Assembly: GCF_035989245.1 (NCBI RefSeq)
Contig: NZ_JAYMFF010000015.1
Span: 1-64,000, forward strand
DNA length: 64,000 bases
DNA from: Adlercreutzia wanghongyangiae
GTDB lineage: Bacteria > Actinomycetota > Coriobacteriia > Coriobacteriales > Eggerthellaceae
Direction: 5' to 3'
The notes beneath the pieces are model-generated. The model saw nothing but the letters and a program-made list of their open reading frames with translations, did not search any database and was not told the origin of the DNA. Below are positions 16,046 to 25,976 of this stretch, in pieces. Within the stretch, counting starts at the first letter, position 1, and every line of letters begins with the position of its first letter. The position numbers and the translations under genes are program-made.

Positions 16046-17071
16046 CTACACCGCACGCCAGGTGGGTCGGTCCACCACGCGCACGTTGATATAAGCCACT
16101 TTGCCGGGATGCTCCTCCATGATCTTCAGGCAGATGCGCTCCTTGTCGCGGATGTCGTCGGCGGTGCCGAAGGCGATCTCGATGCCGTTGTCCAGCGTGA
16201 GCTGCGTGGAGGCGGCATCGGTGGCGGACACGGTCTTCACCTGGTCGGCCAGATCGGTGGAAAGCCCGTCCAGAATGGCCAGGGCGTTGTTCACGTTGTC
16301 GTCGGTGCAGTAGGTGCCCACCTCGGGAGTAAGCCCGAAGGGCACGTCCTTGATGTGCAGCACGTTGGCGGCGTCCTCGTAGATCTGGGGGCTGATGGAC
16401 TGCCCCAGCTCGGAATCTTGGTCGGGAATCTCCATGAGCCACATGCCGTCGGAGGCGATGGCCCAGTGCTGGGTGGTCTTGGCATTGTCGGCCACCACGT
16501 CCACCACCGCGGCGATGGCGCGCTCGGTCACCACGATCTCCAGCGTGCCGGGAAACAGGCGACGCACATCCACATCGGCCACCCAGGAGTCGCGCACCAC
16601 GCTGTCCTCGATGGCGCCGGCATCCACATTGAGCAGCGTGGTGCCCTGGGGCACCGCCGCCAGCACGGCCATCTCCTCGCTGGTCAGGTGGTCGGCACCC
16701 GTTACCGTTACCTCCTCGATGGTGAACACCGGCGAGAAGTACAGCCCCGCATAGGTGCCCACACCCAGCACCGCCACCACGATAACGGCGATGATGGCCT
16801 TGAAGGCGGCCGAACGCGACTGCCGTACCGCCTCACGGCGACTGGCCTGGCGGTGCACACGATCGAGATCTCCCAGGCGCACCGAGCTGACCTGGGCCGG
16901 CTTGGCGGCGCGGGCGACGCCCGGTCGCTTCGCGCGGGCCGTAGGCGTGCTCACGCCCGCACGACGGGCTGCCCGGCCGGCAGCCGGGCGGGCCGGGCGA
17001 TCGGTCGCCGAAACAGCGCGACGGGCTGCGCTTTTGTTGTAGCGGGGATTGTTGGAGCCGCGCTTATCCAC
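16046..17071 (-). CDS. ftsQ: Cell division protein FtsQ/DivIB
   Basis: About 341 residues. A basic, Ala/Arg-rich cytoplasmic tail (about 1-85) is followed by one membrane helix AIIAVIVVAVLGVGTYAGLYF and the extracellular POTRA domain beginning FTIEEVTVTGADHLTSEEM. It links early and late divisome parts with FtsL. A GTG at 17071 preceded by GAGGGC is preferred; a TTG at 17086 is also possible. The GTG overlaps the murB stop region, so translation is probably coupled. The basic tail is longer than usual. Confidence 0.88.
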   Translation of the reverse strand: MDKRGSNNPRYNKSAARRAVSATDRPARPAAGRAARRAGVSTPTARAKRPGVARAAKPAQVSSVRLGDLDRVHRQASRREAVRQSRSAAFKAIIAVIVVAVLGVGTYAGLYFSPVFTIEEVTVTGADHLTSEEMAVLAAVPQGTTLLNVDAGAIEDSVVRDSWVADVDVRRLFPGTLEIVVTERAIAAVVDVVADNAKTTQHWAIASDGMWLMEIPDQDSELGQSISPQIYEDAANVLHIKDVPFGLTPEVGTYCTDDNVNNALAILDGLSTDLADQVKTVSATDAASTQLTLDNGIEIAFGTADDIRDKERICLKIMEEHPGKVAYINVRVVDRPTWRAV

Positions 17072-17996
17072 GGGCGCCCTCGTCAAAGCCCACTAAACGC
17101 ACTTCATAGGCCAGATCGATACCATGAGCCTCCTGCACGCGGGCGCGCACATGATCCATCAGCGTGCGCACATCGGCAGCCGTGGCGCCCCCGCGATTCA
17201 CGATGAAGTTGCCGTGGAGCGGGGAAATACAGGCCCCGCCGCAGGCAGTACCCTTCAGCCCCAGCTCGTCGATGAGACGGCCCACCGAGGCTCCCTCGGG
17301 ATTCTTGAACACCGAGCCGCAGGTCGGCTCGGACAGGGGCTGGCTCTGCTGGCGCCGAGCCAGATTCGCCTCCATCTTGTCGCGCACGACAAACGGATCG
17401 GCCTCCTCGGCGGCCAGCTCGCATTCCAAAATAACCTCGTCGGGTGCAAAGGAGCTGGTGCGGTAGCCCCACGCGATGTCGTCGCCGCGCAGGCGCATCA
17501 GGCCGCGGCCCGGACGGTAGGTGGTTACCGTAACCACGCGCGAGCTGATCCACTCGTCGCGGGAGCCGGCGTTCATGCGCAGGGCGCCCCCGATGGTGCC
17601 CGGCGTGCCCACAGCGAACTCGAAGCCTCCCAGGTTGCGGCGGAAGGCGTCCTGCACCACCGACGACAGGCTCGCCCCCGCACCGGCCAGAAACCGACCG
17701 TCCTCGAAGCGGGTGGTGCGGAAGTCGCGGCCCAGGGCAACGACGACGCCGGCGAAGCCCCCGTCGGCCACCAGCACATTGGAGCCGCGGCCCACCGCGA
17801 CCCACGGCACCCCTTCGGTCGCGCACACGTCCACCAGCCCCGTGAGGGCCCCCACCGAGTTCACCCGCACGAAGAACCGGGCCGGCCCCCCGATGCGGTA
17901 GGTGGTATGGCGGCTCATGGGCTCGTTGGGGTACACATCGCCGTCGAAGCGATCGTCCACCAAAAGCGATTGAAGCGGAGAAGCGTGACGCGCCAT
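17064..17996 (-). CDS. murB: UDP-N-acetylenolpyruvoylglucosamine reductase
   Basis: 310 residues. FAD/NADPH enzyme that makes UDP-MurNAc. Marks: MSRHTTYRIGGPARFFV, VAVGRGSNVLVAD, PGTIGGALRMNAGS, GYRTSSF and the catalytic region SEPTCGSVFKNPEGASVGRLIDELGLKG, ending in a GNFIVNRGGATAADV stretch. Type IIa-like layout common in Gram-positives. It starts 10 bp after murC. Confidence 0.95.
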   Translation of the reverse strand: MARHASPLQSLLVDDRFDGDVYPNEPMSRHTTYRIGGPARFFVRVNSVGALTGLVDVCATEGVPWVAVGRGSNVLVADGGFAGVVVALGRDFRTTRFEDGRFLAGAGASLSSVVQDAFRRNLGGFEFAVGTPGTIGGALRMNAGSRDEWISSRVVTVTTYRPGRGLMRLRGDDIAWGYRTSSFAPDEVILECELAAEEADPFVVRDKMEANLARRQQSQPLSEPTCGSVFKNPEGASVGRLIDELGLKGTACGGACISPLHGNFIVNRGGATAADVRTLMDHVRARVQEAHGIDLAYEVRLVGFDEGARG

Positions 17997-18006
17997 GCCC
18001 TGGCTC

Positions 18007-19389
18007 CTATCGGCCCAGCTCGTCCACGAGCTGGGGAGCGATAGCCGTCACGTCGCCGGCGCCCATGGTGATGATCAGATCCCCCGGCTCGGCGATGTCC
18101 ATCATGGCCGGCACCGCGTCGATGCGGCGCGGCACGTAGCGCGCGCCGGCATGCCCGTGCTCGATGACCGGCTCCAGGAAGGTCTTGCCGCTCACGCCGG
18201 GCACCGGGGCCTCGCCCGCAGAGTACACGTCCATGAACGTGACCGTGTCGGCGCCGTCGAAGGCGGCACCGAACTCGTCGCGCATCACCTCGGTGAACAG
18301 GGCCACACGGGAATAGCGGTGGGGCTGGAACAGCACGTGCACGTGTTTGAAATCGAGGGCGCGGGCAGCCGTGATGGTGGCCGCGATCTCGGTGGGATGA
18401 TGGGCGTAGTCGTCCACCACAGTCACGCCGCCGGCCTCGCCCGCCACGTCGAAGCGACGGCGCACACCGGCAAACGAGCCCAGCTTCTCGGCGGCGTCGG
18501 CCACATCGAGGCCCAAGGCGTCGATAAGCGCGAGCACGGCCACGCCGTTGAGCACGTTGTGCATGCCGGGATTCTGCTTGATGCGGCTTTCCACCACGCG
18601 CCCGCCGGGCAGGCGCAGGGTGAACGCGGTGCCCACGCCGGCCGGCTCGGCGGCCATGATGCGGGCGTCGCAGTGCTCCGAGAACCCGTAGGTGATCACG
18701 GGGCGGCCGACCGAGGCCGCCACCTCCACCAATCGGGCGTCGTCGCCGCACACCACCACCGGACCGCCCTCGCGCACTCCCGACAGGAACATGCGGAACT
18801 GCTCGTAGATCTCGTCGAGGCCCTCGTAGTGGTCCAGATGGTCGGCCTCGATGTTGGTGACGATGGCCGCCGCCGGCGACAGGTAGGTGAACGACTTGTC
18901 GGACTCGTCGGCCTCCACCACGTAGTACGAGCCGGTGCCGGAGTGGGCGTTGGTGCCGTAGGCGCGCACGATGCCCCCGATGAGGAAGGTGGGGTCGCAC
19001 CCCATGGCGTCCAAGGTGCTGGCCAGCATGGAAGAGGTCGTGGTCTTGCCGTGGGTACCGGCCACCGCCAGCGTGTCCAGATTGCGCCCGAGGTGCGCCA
19101 GCATCTGGGCACGATGGCGAATGGGCAGGCCGCGGCGCCGAGCCTCGATGAGCTCGGGGTTGTTCTCCAGAATGGCCGTGGACACCACCACCATGGGCTC
19201 GTCCTCGGGGATGTTGGCCGCGTCTTGGCCGATGAACACCGTGATACCCGCATCACGCAGCTGCTTGGTGTAGCGGCTCTCCTTCAAATCGGAGCCGGAC
19301 ACGCGCATGCCCTGGTCGTGGGCGACGCGCGCGATGCCGCTCATGCCGACGCCGCCGACGCCAATGAAGTGAACTGTATCTGTGCTCAT
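18007..19389 (-). CDS. murC: UDP-N-acetylmuramate--L-alanine ligase
   Basis: 460 residues. Adds L-Ala to UDP-MurNAc. N-terminal VHFIGVGGVGMSGIA nucleotide-sugar motif, P-loop AGTHGKTTTSS (near 108), ADESDKSF, and a C-terminal domain with YAHHPTEI and HPHRYSR-type segment FQPHRYSR. The start at 19389 follows AGGGGCGG; an earlier in-frame start is possible but lacks a ribosome site. Confidence 0.96.
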   Translation of the reverse strand: MSTDTVHFIGVGGVGMSGIARVAHDQGMRVSGSDLKESRYTKQLRDAGITVFIGQDAANIPEDEPMVVVSTAILENNPELIEARRRGLPIRHRAQMLAHLGRNLDTLAVAGTHGKTTTSSMLASTLDAMGCDPTFLIGGIVRAYGTNAHSGTGSYYVVEADESDKSFTYLSPAAAIVTNIEADHLDHYEGLDEIYEQFRMFLSGVREGGPVVVCGDDARLVEVAASVGRPVITYGFSEHCDARIMAAEPAGVGTAFTLRLPGGRVVESRIKQNPGMHNVLNGVAVLALIDALGLDVADAAEKLGSFAGVRRRFDVAGEAGGVTVVDDYAHHPTEIAATITAARALDFKHVHVLFQPHRYSRVALFTEVMRDEFGAAFDGADTVTFMDVYSAGEAPVPGVSGKTFLEPVIEHGHAGARYVPRRIDAVPAMMDIAEPGDLIITMGAGDVTAIAPQLVDELGR

Positions 19390-19425
19390 GGACCTACCGC
19401 CCCTCTGTTTCCGGTTCAAACTTCG

Positions 19426-20541
19426 CTATTGTACCGTAGAGCAGCGCCCCGCGGCTGCCTCCGCCACAACATCTGCCAACATCTCGGCCGCCTGGGCGGT
19501 CTTCTGGGCGCGGGCGGCGCTCGTCTGGGATGCGCGGCGCCCCTCATCGTCCACCAGCGCGAACAGCGCACGAGGGAATTCATCGCCATCGAGGGCGGCA
19601 TCGGGCACCATGAAGGCGCAGCCGGCCTCCACGTAGGAGCGCGCGTTGATGGTCTGATGGTCCTCGGTGGCGTAGGGGTACGGCACGAGCACCGCCGGAA
19701 TGGCGCGGGCCGATATCTCGGCCAGCGACGTGGCACCGGCCCGCGACACGATGACATCGGCGGCGGCCAGCGTCTCCCCCATGCGGTCCTGGTACCCCAT
19801 CAGCGTCCAGCGGGCGGCCTCGTCCTCGGTCAGCGCCAAGGCCTCCGTCACGGCGTCCAGCTCCTTAGGGCCCGTCAGATGCACGATGCGCAGATGCGGC
19901 CGGGCCAAAAGCTGGTCCTTCAGGGCCACCACGGCCTCGTTGATGTGACGGGCGCCCAACGAGCCGCCGAATACCAGCAGCATCAGGTCGTCGTCGGTCA
20001 GATCGAACAGGGCACGGCCGGCCGAGCGATCGGCCTCGATGACACTGCGGCGCACGGGATTGCCCGTCACGCGGCACGGCGCCCCGGGCGCCAGGCACTG
20101 CAGGGAGTGCTCATAGGTGAGGCACACGGCATCGGCCTTCTTGGCCAGGTACTTGTTGGCCATGCCCATCACCGAGTTCTGCTCATGCAGCACCACGGGA
20201 ATGCCCATCTTCTCGGCCGCGCGGGCCACGGGAATGGACACATAGCCGCCAAAGCCCACCACTACATCGGGCCTGATCTCGCGGAACCACCGCTCGGCCT
20301 TGCGGGTGGAGGCGGCGATCTTGGCCACCCCCTTCGCCAGCGACGTGGGATGCTTGCGGTTGAAGCCCGAAGCCTCGAAGGCGGTAAACGGAATGCCGGC
20401 CGCCGGCACGAGCCGCGCCTCCACCCCGTGGGGCGTGCCGGCGAAGCGCACGTCCCATCCGCGGTCCTGCAGCACGCCGGCCAGGGCCAACGCGGGATTG
20501 ATATGTCCGGCGGTGCCACCGCCCGAAAGAACTGCCAGCAT
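19426..20541 (-). CDS. murG: UDP-GlcNAc transferase making lipid II
   Basis: 371 residues. A GT-B glycosyltransferase on the inner membrane face. Signature LSGGGTAGHINPALAL at the N terminus, VVGFGGYVSIPVA, HEQNSVMGMANK, VFGGSLGARHIN, and the acceptor-side motif VSRAGATSLAEISARAIPAVLVPYPYATEDHQ. AGGAGG lies five bases before the ATG. Two bases separate it from ftsW. Confidence 0.96.
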   Translation of the reverse strand: MLAVLSGGGTAGHINPALALAGVLQDRGWDVRFAGTPHGVEARLVPAAGIPFTAFEASGFNRKHPTSLAKGVAKIAASTRKAERWFREIRPDVVVGFGGYVSIPVARAAEKMGIPVVLHEQNSVMGMANKYLAKKADAVCLTYEHSLQCLAPGAPCRVTGNPVRRSVIEADRSAGRALFDLTDDDLMLLVFGGSLGARHINEAVVALKDQLLARPHLRIVHLTGPKELDAVTEALALTEDEAARWTLMGYQDRMGETLAAADVIVSRAGATSLAEISARAIPAVLVPYPYATEDHQTINARSYVEAGCAFMVPDAALDGDEFPRALFALVDDEGRRASQTSAARAQKTAQAAEMLADVVAEAAAGRCSTVQ

Positions 20542-20543
20542 AA

Positions 20544-21941
20544 TTACCTCCTGAAAGAACGAGCGGCCGAGGGTCGCAGCACTGCGGGGCGGAAGGGCGC
20601 CGCCCGCAGGCCCTCTGCGCGACGGGAGCTGCCGCCACGCGGCGACCGACTGCCCGCAGCGCCGCCGGAACGACCGCCTGATCGGCTGCGGGAACGCGAG
20701 GGGCGCCCGCGGTCGGCCGCGCCCCCGCGTCCGCGGTCGGCACCTCCCCGCTCTTGCTTCACCAGGCGCAGATCGGCGCGGCGCTGCTCGTACACGCTCG
20801 GCTCGCGGTCGGCGGCCGACACCGACAGAATCAGTCCGACCAAAATGAACGAAGCCAGCATGGACGTACCGCCCGAGGAAATGAAGGGCAGCGGTTTGCC
20901 CGTGGTGGGAAACACGCCGATCACGCAGGCGATGTTCAGAAACGCCTGGAACACCAGCATGACGGTGCAGCCGCCGGCGATCATCGCCCCCACATCGTCG
21001 GAGGCGCGCTCGGCGATGGACAGGCCCGCGAACAGCACGCCGAAGAACAGCGCGATCACCACGAGCGCCCCCACCAAGCCCAGCTCCTCGCCGATGATGG
21101 CGAAGATGAAGTCGCTCTCGGAGGCGAACAGGTACTGGAATTTCTCATGGGAGTTGCCCAGCCCCACGCCGAAGATGCCGCCCTCCGACAGGGCGTAGAA
21201 CGAGCGGATGATGTTGTAGCCCTTGCCGTAGCCGCCCTCGCCGTCGTTCCACGGATCGAGGAACACCATGCGGTCAGCGCGGTAGCCCGTACCGAACACG
21301 GCCATCACCGCGCCGGCCACCGCCACCACCAGGCAGGCTGCCAGAACGCGCTTCGACACGCCCCCCATCCACATCACCGCCAGAATGCCCACGAAACAGA
21401 TGGCCGTGGTGCCCAAGTCGGACTGGGTGCGGTACATGATGGCGATGGGCACGATGATGAGCACGAAGGCCCGCAGAAGCGTGGTCTTCAACTCCACGGT
21501 GCCGCTGCGGTAGTCTACCAGCAGCCGCGCGGCCACCAGCAGAAACGCGATCTTGCAGAACTCCGAGGGCTGCATTTCCGAGCCGCCCACCGAAAGCCAG
21601 CGCTTGGCGCCGTAGTGGTCGACGCCCACCAGCCACACGGCCAGAATAAGCGCGAGCGCCACGGCCCACACGAGCCAGACGGCCGACCCCATCCAGAACC
21701 GATAGGGAATCACCTTCCACAGCACGAAGGCGATGATGGCGCCCAGCACGGCGAAGATCACCTGACTGCGGAAGAACGTCTCGGCCGGAGCCCCGTTCTC
21801 CAGGGCCTTCACCACCGAGGCGGAGAACACCATCACCAGCCCGATAAGCACCAGGGCGAGCACGCACAGCAGCAGCAGAACACGGGGCCCCTGCAACGAG
21901 GGGCCCGTCTGCGGTGCGTTCTGTCGGGCCCGAGCCGCCAC
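20544..21941 (-). CDS. ftsW: Lipid II polymerase FtsW (SEDS family)
   Basis: 465 residues. About ten membrane helices; SEDS marks GAKRWLSVGG, MQPSEFCKIAFL, TQSDLGTTAI, YQ-type loop GNSHEKFQYLFASESDFIFAIIGEELG, and GVFPTTGKPLPFISSGGTSM. It polymerises glycan strands together with FtsI. The last about 75 residues form an Arg/Gly/Ser-rich cytoplasmic tail not part of the family core. The GTG start at 21941 overlaps the end region of murD. Confidence 0.95.
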   Translation of the reverse strand: MAARARQNAPQTGPSLQGPRVLLLLCVLALVLIGLVMVFSASVVKALENGAPAETFFRSQVIFAVLGAIIAFVLWKVIPYRFWMGSAVWLVWAVALALILAVWLVGVDHYGAKRWLSVGGSEMQPSEFCKIAFLLVAARLLVDYRSGTVELKTTLLRAFVLIIVPIAIMYRTQSDLGTTAICFVGILAVMWMGGVSKRVLAACLVVAVAGAVMAVFGTGYRADRMVFLDPWNDGEGGYGKGYNIIRSFYALSEGGIFGVGLGNSHEKFQYLFASESDFIFAIIGEELGLVGALVVIALFFGVLFAGLSIAERASDDVGAMIAGGCTVMLVFQAFLNIACVIGVFPTTGKPLPFISSGGTSMLASFILVGLILSVSAADREPSVYEQRRADLRLVKQERGGADRGRGGAADRGRPSRSRSRSGGRSGGAAGSRSPRGGSSRRAEGLRAAPFRPAVLRPSAARSFRR

Positions 21942-21946
21942 GGCCC

Positions 21947-23410
21947 CTAGGCCCCGGCCTTCCCGGCCCGGGCGGCCACCAGGGCCTTGAACACATCGCC
22001 GCGCTCCTCGAAGCAGCTGAACTCGTCGAAGGAGGCGCAGGCGGGCGAGAGCACCACCACATCGCCGGGCACCGCCGCGGCCAGGGCCGCATCCAGGGCA
22101 CCCTCCATGTTGTCAGCTTCCATCGCGGGCACCGAGGAATCGGCGAAGGCCGCCGCGAAGCGCTCGCGGGCCTCCCCGAAGCACACCACGGCCCGGGCAT
22201 ACTGCTCGCAGGCCGCCACCAAGGGCGCCAGCTCGGTGCCCTTGTCGCGACCGCCCAGCAGCACGATGGGACGCGCGGGCAGAAAGGCCGTGAGCGCCAC
22301 CAACGTGGCGTCCACATTCGTGGCCTTGGAATCGTTGTAGCAGGCCACGCCGGCCACCGTGCCGGCGGGCTCGATGCGATGCTCCAGGGGGGCGAAGGAC
22401 AGCAGCCCCTCGGCCACCGCCGAGGCGGTGGCGCCCAAAGCCAGGGCGGCGCTCGCGGCCGCCAGGGCGTTCACCTGGTTGTGCTCCCCCTTGATCTGCA
22501 GATTGTCCACGTACACCAGCTCGGAAACCTCGCCGGCTTGGGCCACCACCAGCTTGCCGCCCGGGCCGCGGAAGGCCGCCGCATCGGCGCCGCAGGCCGC
22601 GCGCATGTCGCCGCCCACGCCGGCCGCCGTGCCGATGGGCACGATGGCGCAGGGAGCGCCCTGGGCCCGCAGCGCGCGCAGACGCTCGCGCACGGCGTCA
22701 TCGCAGGCGTTCAGCACCGCCGTGGTAGACGCGTCCGCCTGGGCGAGCACCTTCCACTTGGCGGCGGCGTAGTTCTCATGGCTTCGATGCCACGCCAAGT
22801 GATCGGGGGTGATGTTCAGCACCACGGCCACATCGGGGGCGAAATCGCGGGTGGAGGCCAGCTGGTAGCTGGACACCTCGGCCACATACACGGCCGCGGC
22901 GTCGGCGGCCACGGCCTGGATGCAGGTGTCGCCGATGTTGCCCACGCTGACGGCATCAAAGCCGGCGGCCCGCAGCAGATGGCAGGTCAGCGCCGTGGTG
23001 GTCGTCTTGCCGTTAGTGCCGGTGATGGCCACCCATCGGGCGTCGGCAGCGCTCTCGCGCCAGGCGAACTCCACCTCGCTGATCACCTCGCCGGCCGCCT
23101 CGGCGGCGCTGCGGTAGAAATCGGAGAACTCGGAGATGCCGGGGCTGGCGATGCACAGGTCGTAGGTGCCTTCGATGGCCTCGTGCTCGAACAGCACCAC
23201 CGCGCCCCGGGCGCGGGCCTCCTCGGCCCAGGCCTCGGCCTCGGCGCTCGGGGCGCCGGCCGCCACAGCCAGCGAGCTCACCCGGCCGCCCAGGCGCTCC
23301 AGGCAGTAGTCGGCCACCGCCTTGCCCGATTTCCCCAGGCCCAGCACGAGCACCCGGCCGAGCGAGACCGGTGCCAGCTTGCGTCCGGCCACATATTCCC
23401 GCGCCGCCAT
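21947..23410 (-). CDS. murD: UDP-MurNAc-L-alanine--D-glutamate ligase
   Basis: 487 residues. VLVLGLGKSGKAVADY near the N terminus, P-loop ITGTNGKTTTTALT, NITPDHLAWH, and C-terminal YNDSKATNVDATLVAL and VVLLGGRDKG. Adds D-Glu to the stem peptide. The ATG at 23410 is the preferred start because it lies right at the mraY stop; the frame stays open further upstream inside mraY without a ribosome site. Confidence 0.95.
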   Translation of the reverse strand: MAAREYVAGRKLAPVSLGRVLVLGLGKSGKAVADYCLERLGGRVSSLAVAAGAPSAEAEAWAEEARARGAVVLFEHEAIEGTYDLCIASPGISEFSDFYRSAAEAAGEVISEVEFAWRESAADARWVAITGTNGKTTTTALTCHLLRAAGFDAVSVGNIGDTCIQAVAADAAAVYVAEVSSYQLASTRDFAPDVAVVLNITPDHLAWHRSHENYAAAKWKVLAQADASTTAVLNACDDAVRERLRALRAQGAPCAIVPIGTAAGVGGDMRAACGADAAAFRGPGGKLVVAQAGEVSELVYVDNLQIKGEHNQVNALAAASAALALGATASAVAEGLLSFAPLEHRIEPAGTVAGVACYNDSKATNVDATLVALTAFLPARPIVLLGGRDKGTELAPLVAACEQYARAVVCFGEARERFAAAFADSSVPAMEADNMEGALDAALAAAVPGDVVVLSPACASFDEFSCFEERGDVFKALVAARAGKAGA

Positions 23411-23411
23411 G

Positions 23412-24461
23412 TTAGGCCACCGCCAGCGACGAGGCGAACTGCAGCACGAAGCCGCAGGCGGCCAGCATGCCCGACACAATCCAGAAGCGCACGACCACCT
23501 TCGTCTCCGACCAGCCCTTTTTTTCGAAGTGGTGGTGCAGAGGCGCCATCAGGAAGATGCGCTTCTTCGTCTTTTTGTAGTAGAACACCTGGATCATCAC
23601 CGACAGGGCCTCGGCCACGAACAGGCCGCCGATGATGATGACCACGAACTCCACCTTCGTGACCACGGCCAGACAACCCAGGGCCATGCCCAGGGCAAGC
23701 GAGCCGGTATCGCCCATGAAGATGTCGGCCGGATGGGAGTTGAACCACAGAAAGCCGATGCACGCGCCGGCGAGCGCGCCGGCGAACAGGGCCGGCTCCA
23801 GCGCGCCCACGCGGAAGGCGATGGCCGCCATCACCAGCATGACCACCATCACCGTGCCCGCCGCCAGGCCGTCCAGGCCGTCGGTGAGGTTCACCGCGTT
23901 GCACAGGCCCACCAGCAGGATGAGGCAGTAGACAAGATAGAGCCACGGAATCTCGATGCCCCCGCCCACGGGCACCACCGTGGTGAGCACACCCAGATCG
24001 ATGGTGCACACGAAGGGAATCTCCACCGTGGGCTCAACGCCGAGCAGGTTCACTGCGGCCAGCACGAACACGCCCGCGATGAGGAACTGCCCCACCAGCT
24101 TCGCCTTGGGCGTGAGCCCCAACGAGCGCTCGTGGGCCACCTTCGAGGCGTCGTCGATGAAGCCGAGCACGCCGGTGGCCACCGTGGCGCCCAAAAGCAG
24201 CCACAGCTCAACAGTGGGCGCCCCCACCGAGGCGATCAGCGTGAAGGCGATCACCGCCACCAGCATGATGACGCCGCCCATGGTGGGCGTTCCCTGCTTC
24301 ACCAGATGGCTCTGCGGGCCGTCGGCGCGCACCTGCTGGCCGATATGGCTCGATTTCAGGAAGCGAATCCAGGCGGGCATCAGCACCATGGTGAACACCA
24401 TGGACAGCACCACGGCAAGAAACACCATGAACGTGGGATAGGCGGAGAACAGAGAGAACAT
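23412..24461 (-). CDS. mraY: Phospho-MurNAc-pentapeptide translocase
   Basis: 349 residues, ten predicted membrane helices. Catalytic marks GFIDDASK (near 100), NAVNLTDGLDGLAAG (near 188), HPADIFMGDTGSLALG and APLHHHFEKKGW. It transfers the MurNAc-pentapeptide to undecaprenyl phosphate, giving lipid I. Its ATG shares one base with the murF stop. Confidence 0.97.
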   Translation of the reverse strand: MFSLFSAYPTFMVFLAVVLSMVFTMVLMPAWIRFLKSSHIGQQVRADGPQSHLVKQGTPTMGGVIMLVAVIAFTLIASVGAPTVELWLLLGATVATGVLGFIDDASKVAHERSLGLTPKAKLVGQFLIAGVFVLAAVNLLGVEPTVEIPFVCTIDLGVLTTVVPVGGGIEIPWLYLVYCLILLVGLCNAVNLTDGLDGLAAGTVMVVMLVMAAIAFRVGALEPALFAGALAGACIGFLWFNSHPADIFMGDTGSLALGMALGCLAVVTKVEFVVIIIGGLFVAEALSVMIQVFYYKKTKKRIFLMAPLHHHFEKKGWSETKVVVRFWIVSGMLAACGFVLQFASSLAVA

Positions 24462-25963
24462 CAGTGAACCAATCCTTCGACAACACGGGTAAGGCCCATG
24501 AAATGGGACGCCTTCACCAGCACGGCATCCCCGGGCTCCAACAGGGTATCAAGCTCTTCCAACACATCGGCGACGGTGGCCGCGCGGCTGATGCGCTGCG
24601 CCGGCATGCCCGCCTCCGCGGCGCCCTGGGCGATAAATTCCGCCAAAGCACCCACGCAGATGAGCCGATCGAGGGGAAGGCGAGCGGCATGGGCCCCCAC
24701 CCCGCGATGGCACGGCTCGGCGAAGTTCCCCAATTCCCCCATATCCCCCAGCACCGCGATGCGGCGACCGGCCACCTCGGTGGCCGCGAACGTGGACAGC
24801 GACGCCCGCATGGAATCGGGGCTCGCATTGTAGGCGTCGTTCACGATGGTGAAGCCCCCGCGGGCCGCGATAACCTCCTGACGGCCCGGCTCGGGCACCG
24901 AGGCGCCCAGGGCCGCCGCGATGGTCTCCAGATCGAGCCCCAGCGCGAAGCCCACGGCGGCGGCCGCGCAGGCGTTGTCCACATTGTGCCGCCCCGTCAG
25001 CGCCAGCGTGCAGGCGCAACGCTCCACCGGAGCGAACAGGGCCAGCTCATCGTGGTCGGCGTGGTCGCGGGCGCACAGCGTGAAGCGGGGGCGCCCCTCG
25101 GCGTCCAAGGTGACGTCCTCGGCCCACACCACTTCCTCGCACACCGTGCCGTCGCGCCCCAGAAGCTCGCAGGTAGCCTCGTCGGGATGCCCCGCGAAGC
25201 CCGTCAGCGCCAGAGGGCGCTCGCGCAGATCGCCGGCGTCCATCAGAAGATCGACGAACGCGTCGTCCAGATTCAGAAACGCCCGCCCCGTACCCGCGGG
25301 CAACGCCGCGAACAGCTCGGCCTTGGCCCGGGCGATGTTCTCGCGCGAGCCCAGAAGCTCGATGTGGCTCTCCCCCACATTGGTGACAAGGCCCCAATCG
25401 GGACGCACGAAATCGCACAGCTCGGCAATCTGACCCGCGCCGCGCATGCCCATCTCCACCACCACGACGGCGGTCTCAGGATCGGCGGCCAGAAGGGTGC
25501 GGGGCACGCCCAGCTCGTTGTTCTGGTTGGCGCGGGTGGCCACCACGCTGCCGTAGGCCGCGCACACATCGCGCACGAGGTTCTTCGTGGTGGTCTTTCC
25601 CACCGAACCGGTCAGGCCGATAATGCGGCCGCGCAAATGCCCGCGCCAGGCCCGCGCCAAATCGGTGATGGCACTGGCGGTATTCGCCACCTCGATGATG
25701 GCGGCGCCCATCTCGCGGGCAAGCAGGCAGGCCGCCTGGCCGGGGCTCTGCATCACCAGGGCGCCCAGGGCGCCGGCGCGCAGGGCCGCCTCCACGAAGT
25801 CGTGGCCGTCCACGCGCTCGCCGGGCAGCGCCACGTACAGCCAGCCGGGGCGCACCTCGCGGGAGTCCCACGTGATGCCGCCCATCAGCGCGCTGGGGTC
25901 GATGGGATCGATGAGAAACTGGCCGCCTGTGTATGCTGCGATTTGTTTTGCGTTAAGGCGCAC
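24461..25963 (-). CDS. murF: UDP-MurNAc-tripeptide--D-Ala-D-Ala ligase
   Basis: 500 residues. P-loop LTGSVGKTTTKNLV (near 117), NNELGVPRTLL, EMGMRGAGQI, TNVGESHIELLGSRENIARAK and YNASPDSMRASL. The start is GTG at 25963 with GAAGGGA upstream. It completes the pentapeptide. It follows murE by 13 bp. Confidence 0.96.
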   Translation of the reverse strand: MRLNAKQIAAYTGGQFLIDPIDPSALMGGITWDSREVRPGWLYVALPGERVDGHDFVEAALRAGALGALVMQSPGQAACLLAREMGAAIIEVANTASAITDLARAWRGHLRGRIIGLTGSVGKTTTKNLVRDVCAAYGSVVATRANQNNELGVPRTLLAADPETAVVVVEMGMRGAGQIAELCDFVRPDWGLVTNVGESHIELLGSRENIARAKAELFAALPAGTGRAFLNLDDAFVDLLMDAGDLRERPLALTGFAGHPDEATCELLGRDGTVCEEVVWAEDVTLDAEGRPRFTLCARDHADHDELALFAPVERCACTLALTGRHNVDNACAAAAVGFALGLDLETIAAALGASVPEPGRQEVIAARGGFTIVNDAYNASPDSMRASLSTFAATEVAGRRIAVLGDMGELGNFAEPCHRGVGAHAARLPLDRLICVGALAEFIAQGAAEAGMPAQRISRAATVADVLEELDTLLEPGDAVLVKASHFMGLTRVVEGLVH

Positions 25964-25976
25964 GATGTTCCCTTCG

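Noticed and set aside
17995..21198. Very long plus-strand reading frame opposite murC, murG and ftsW
   Set aside because: It is the codon-bias shadow of GC-rich genes on the minus strand; its translation is His/Gly/Arg-rich with no family marks.
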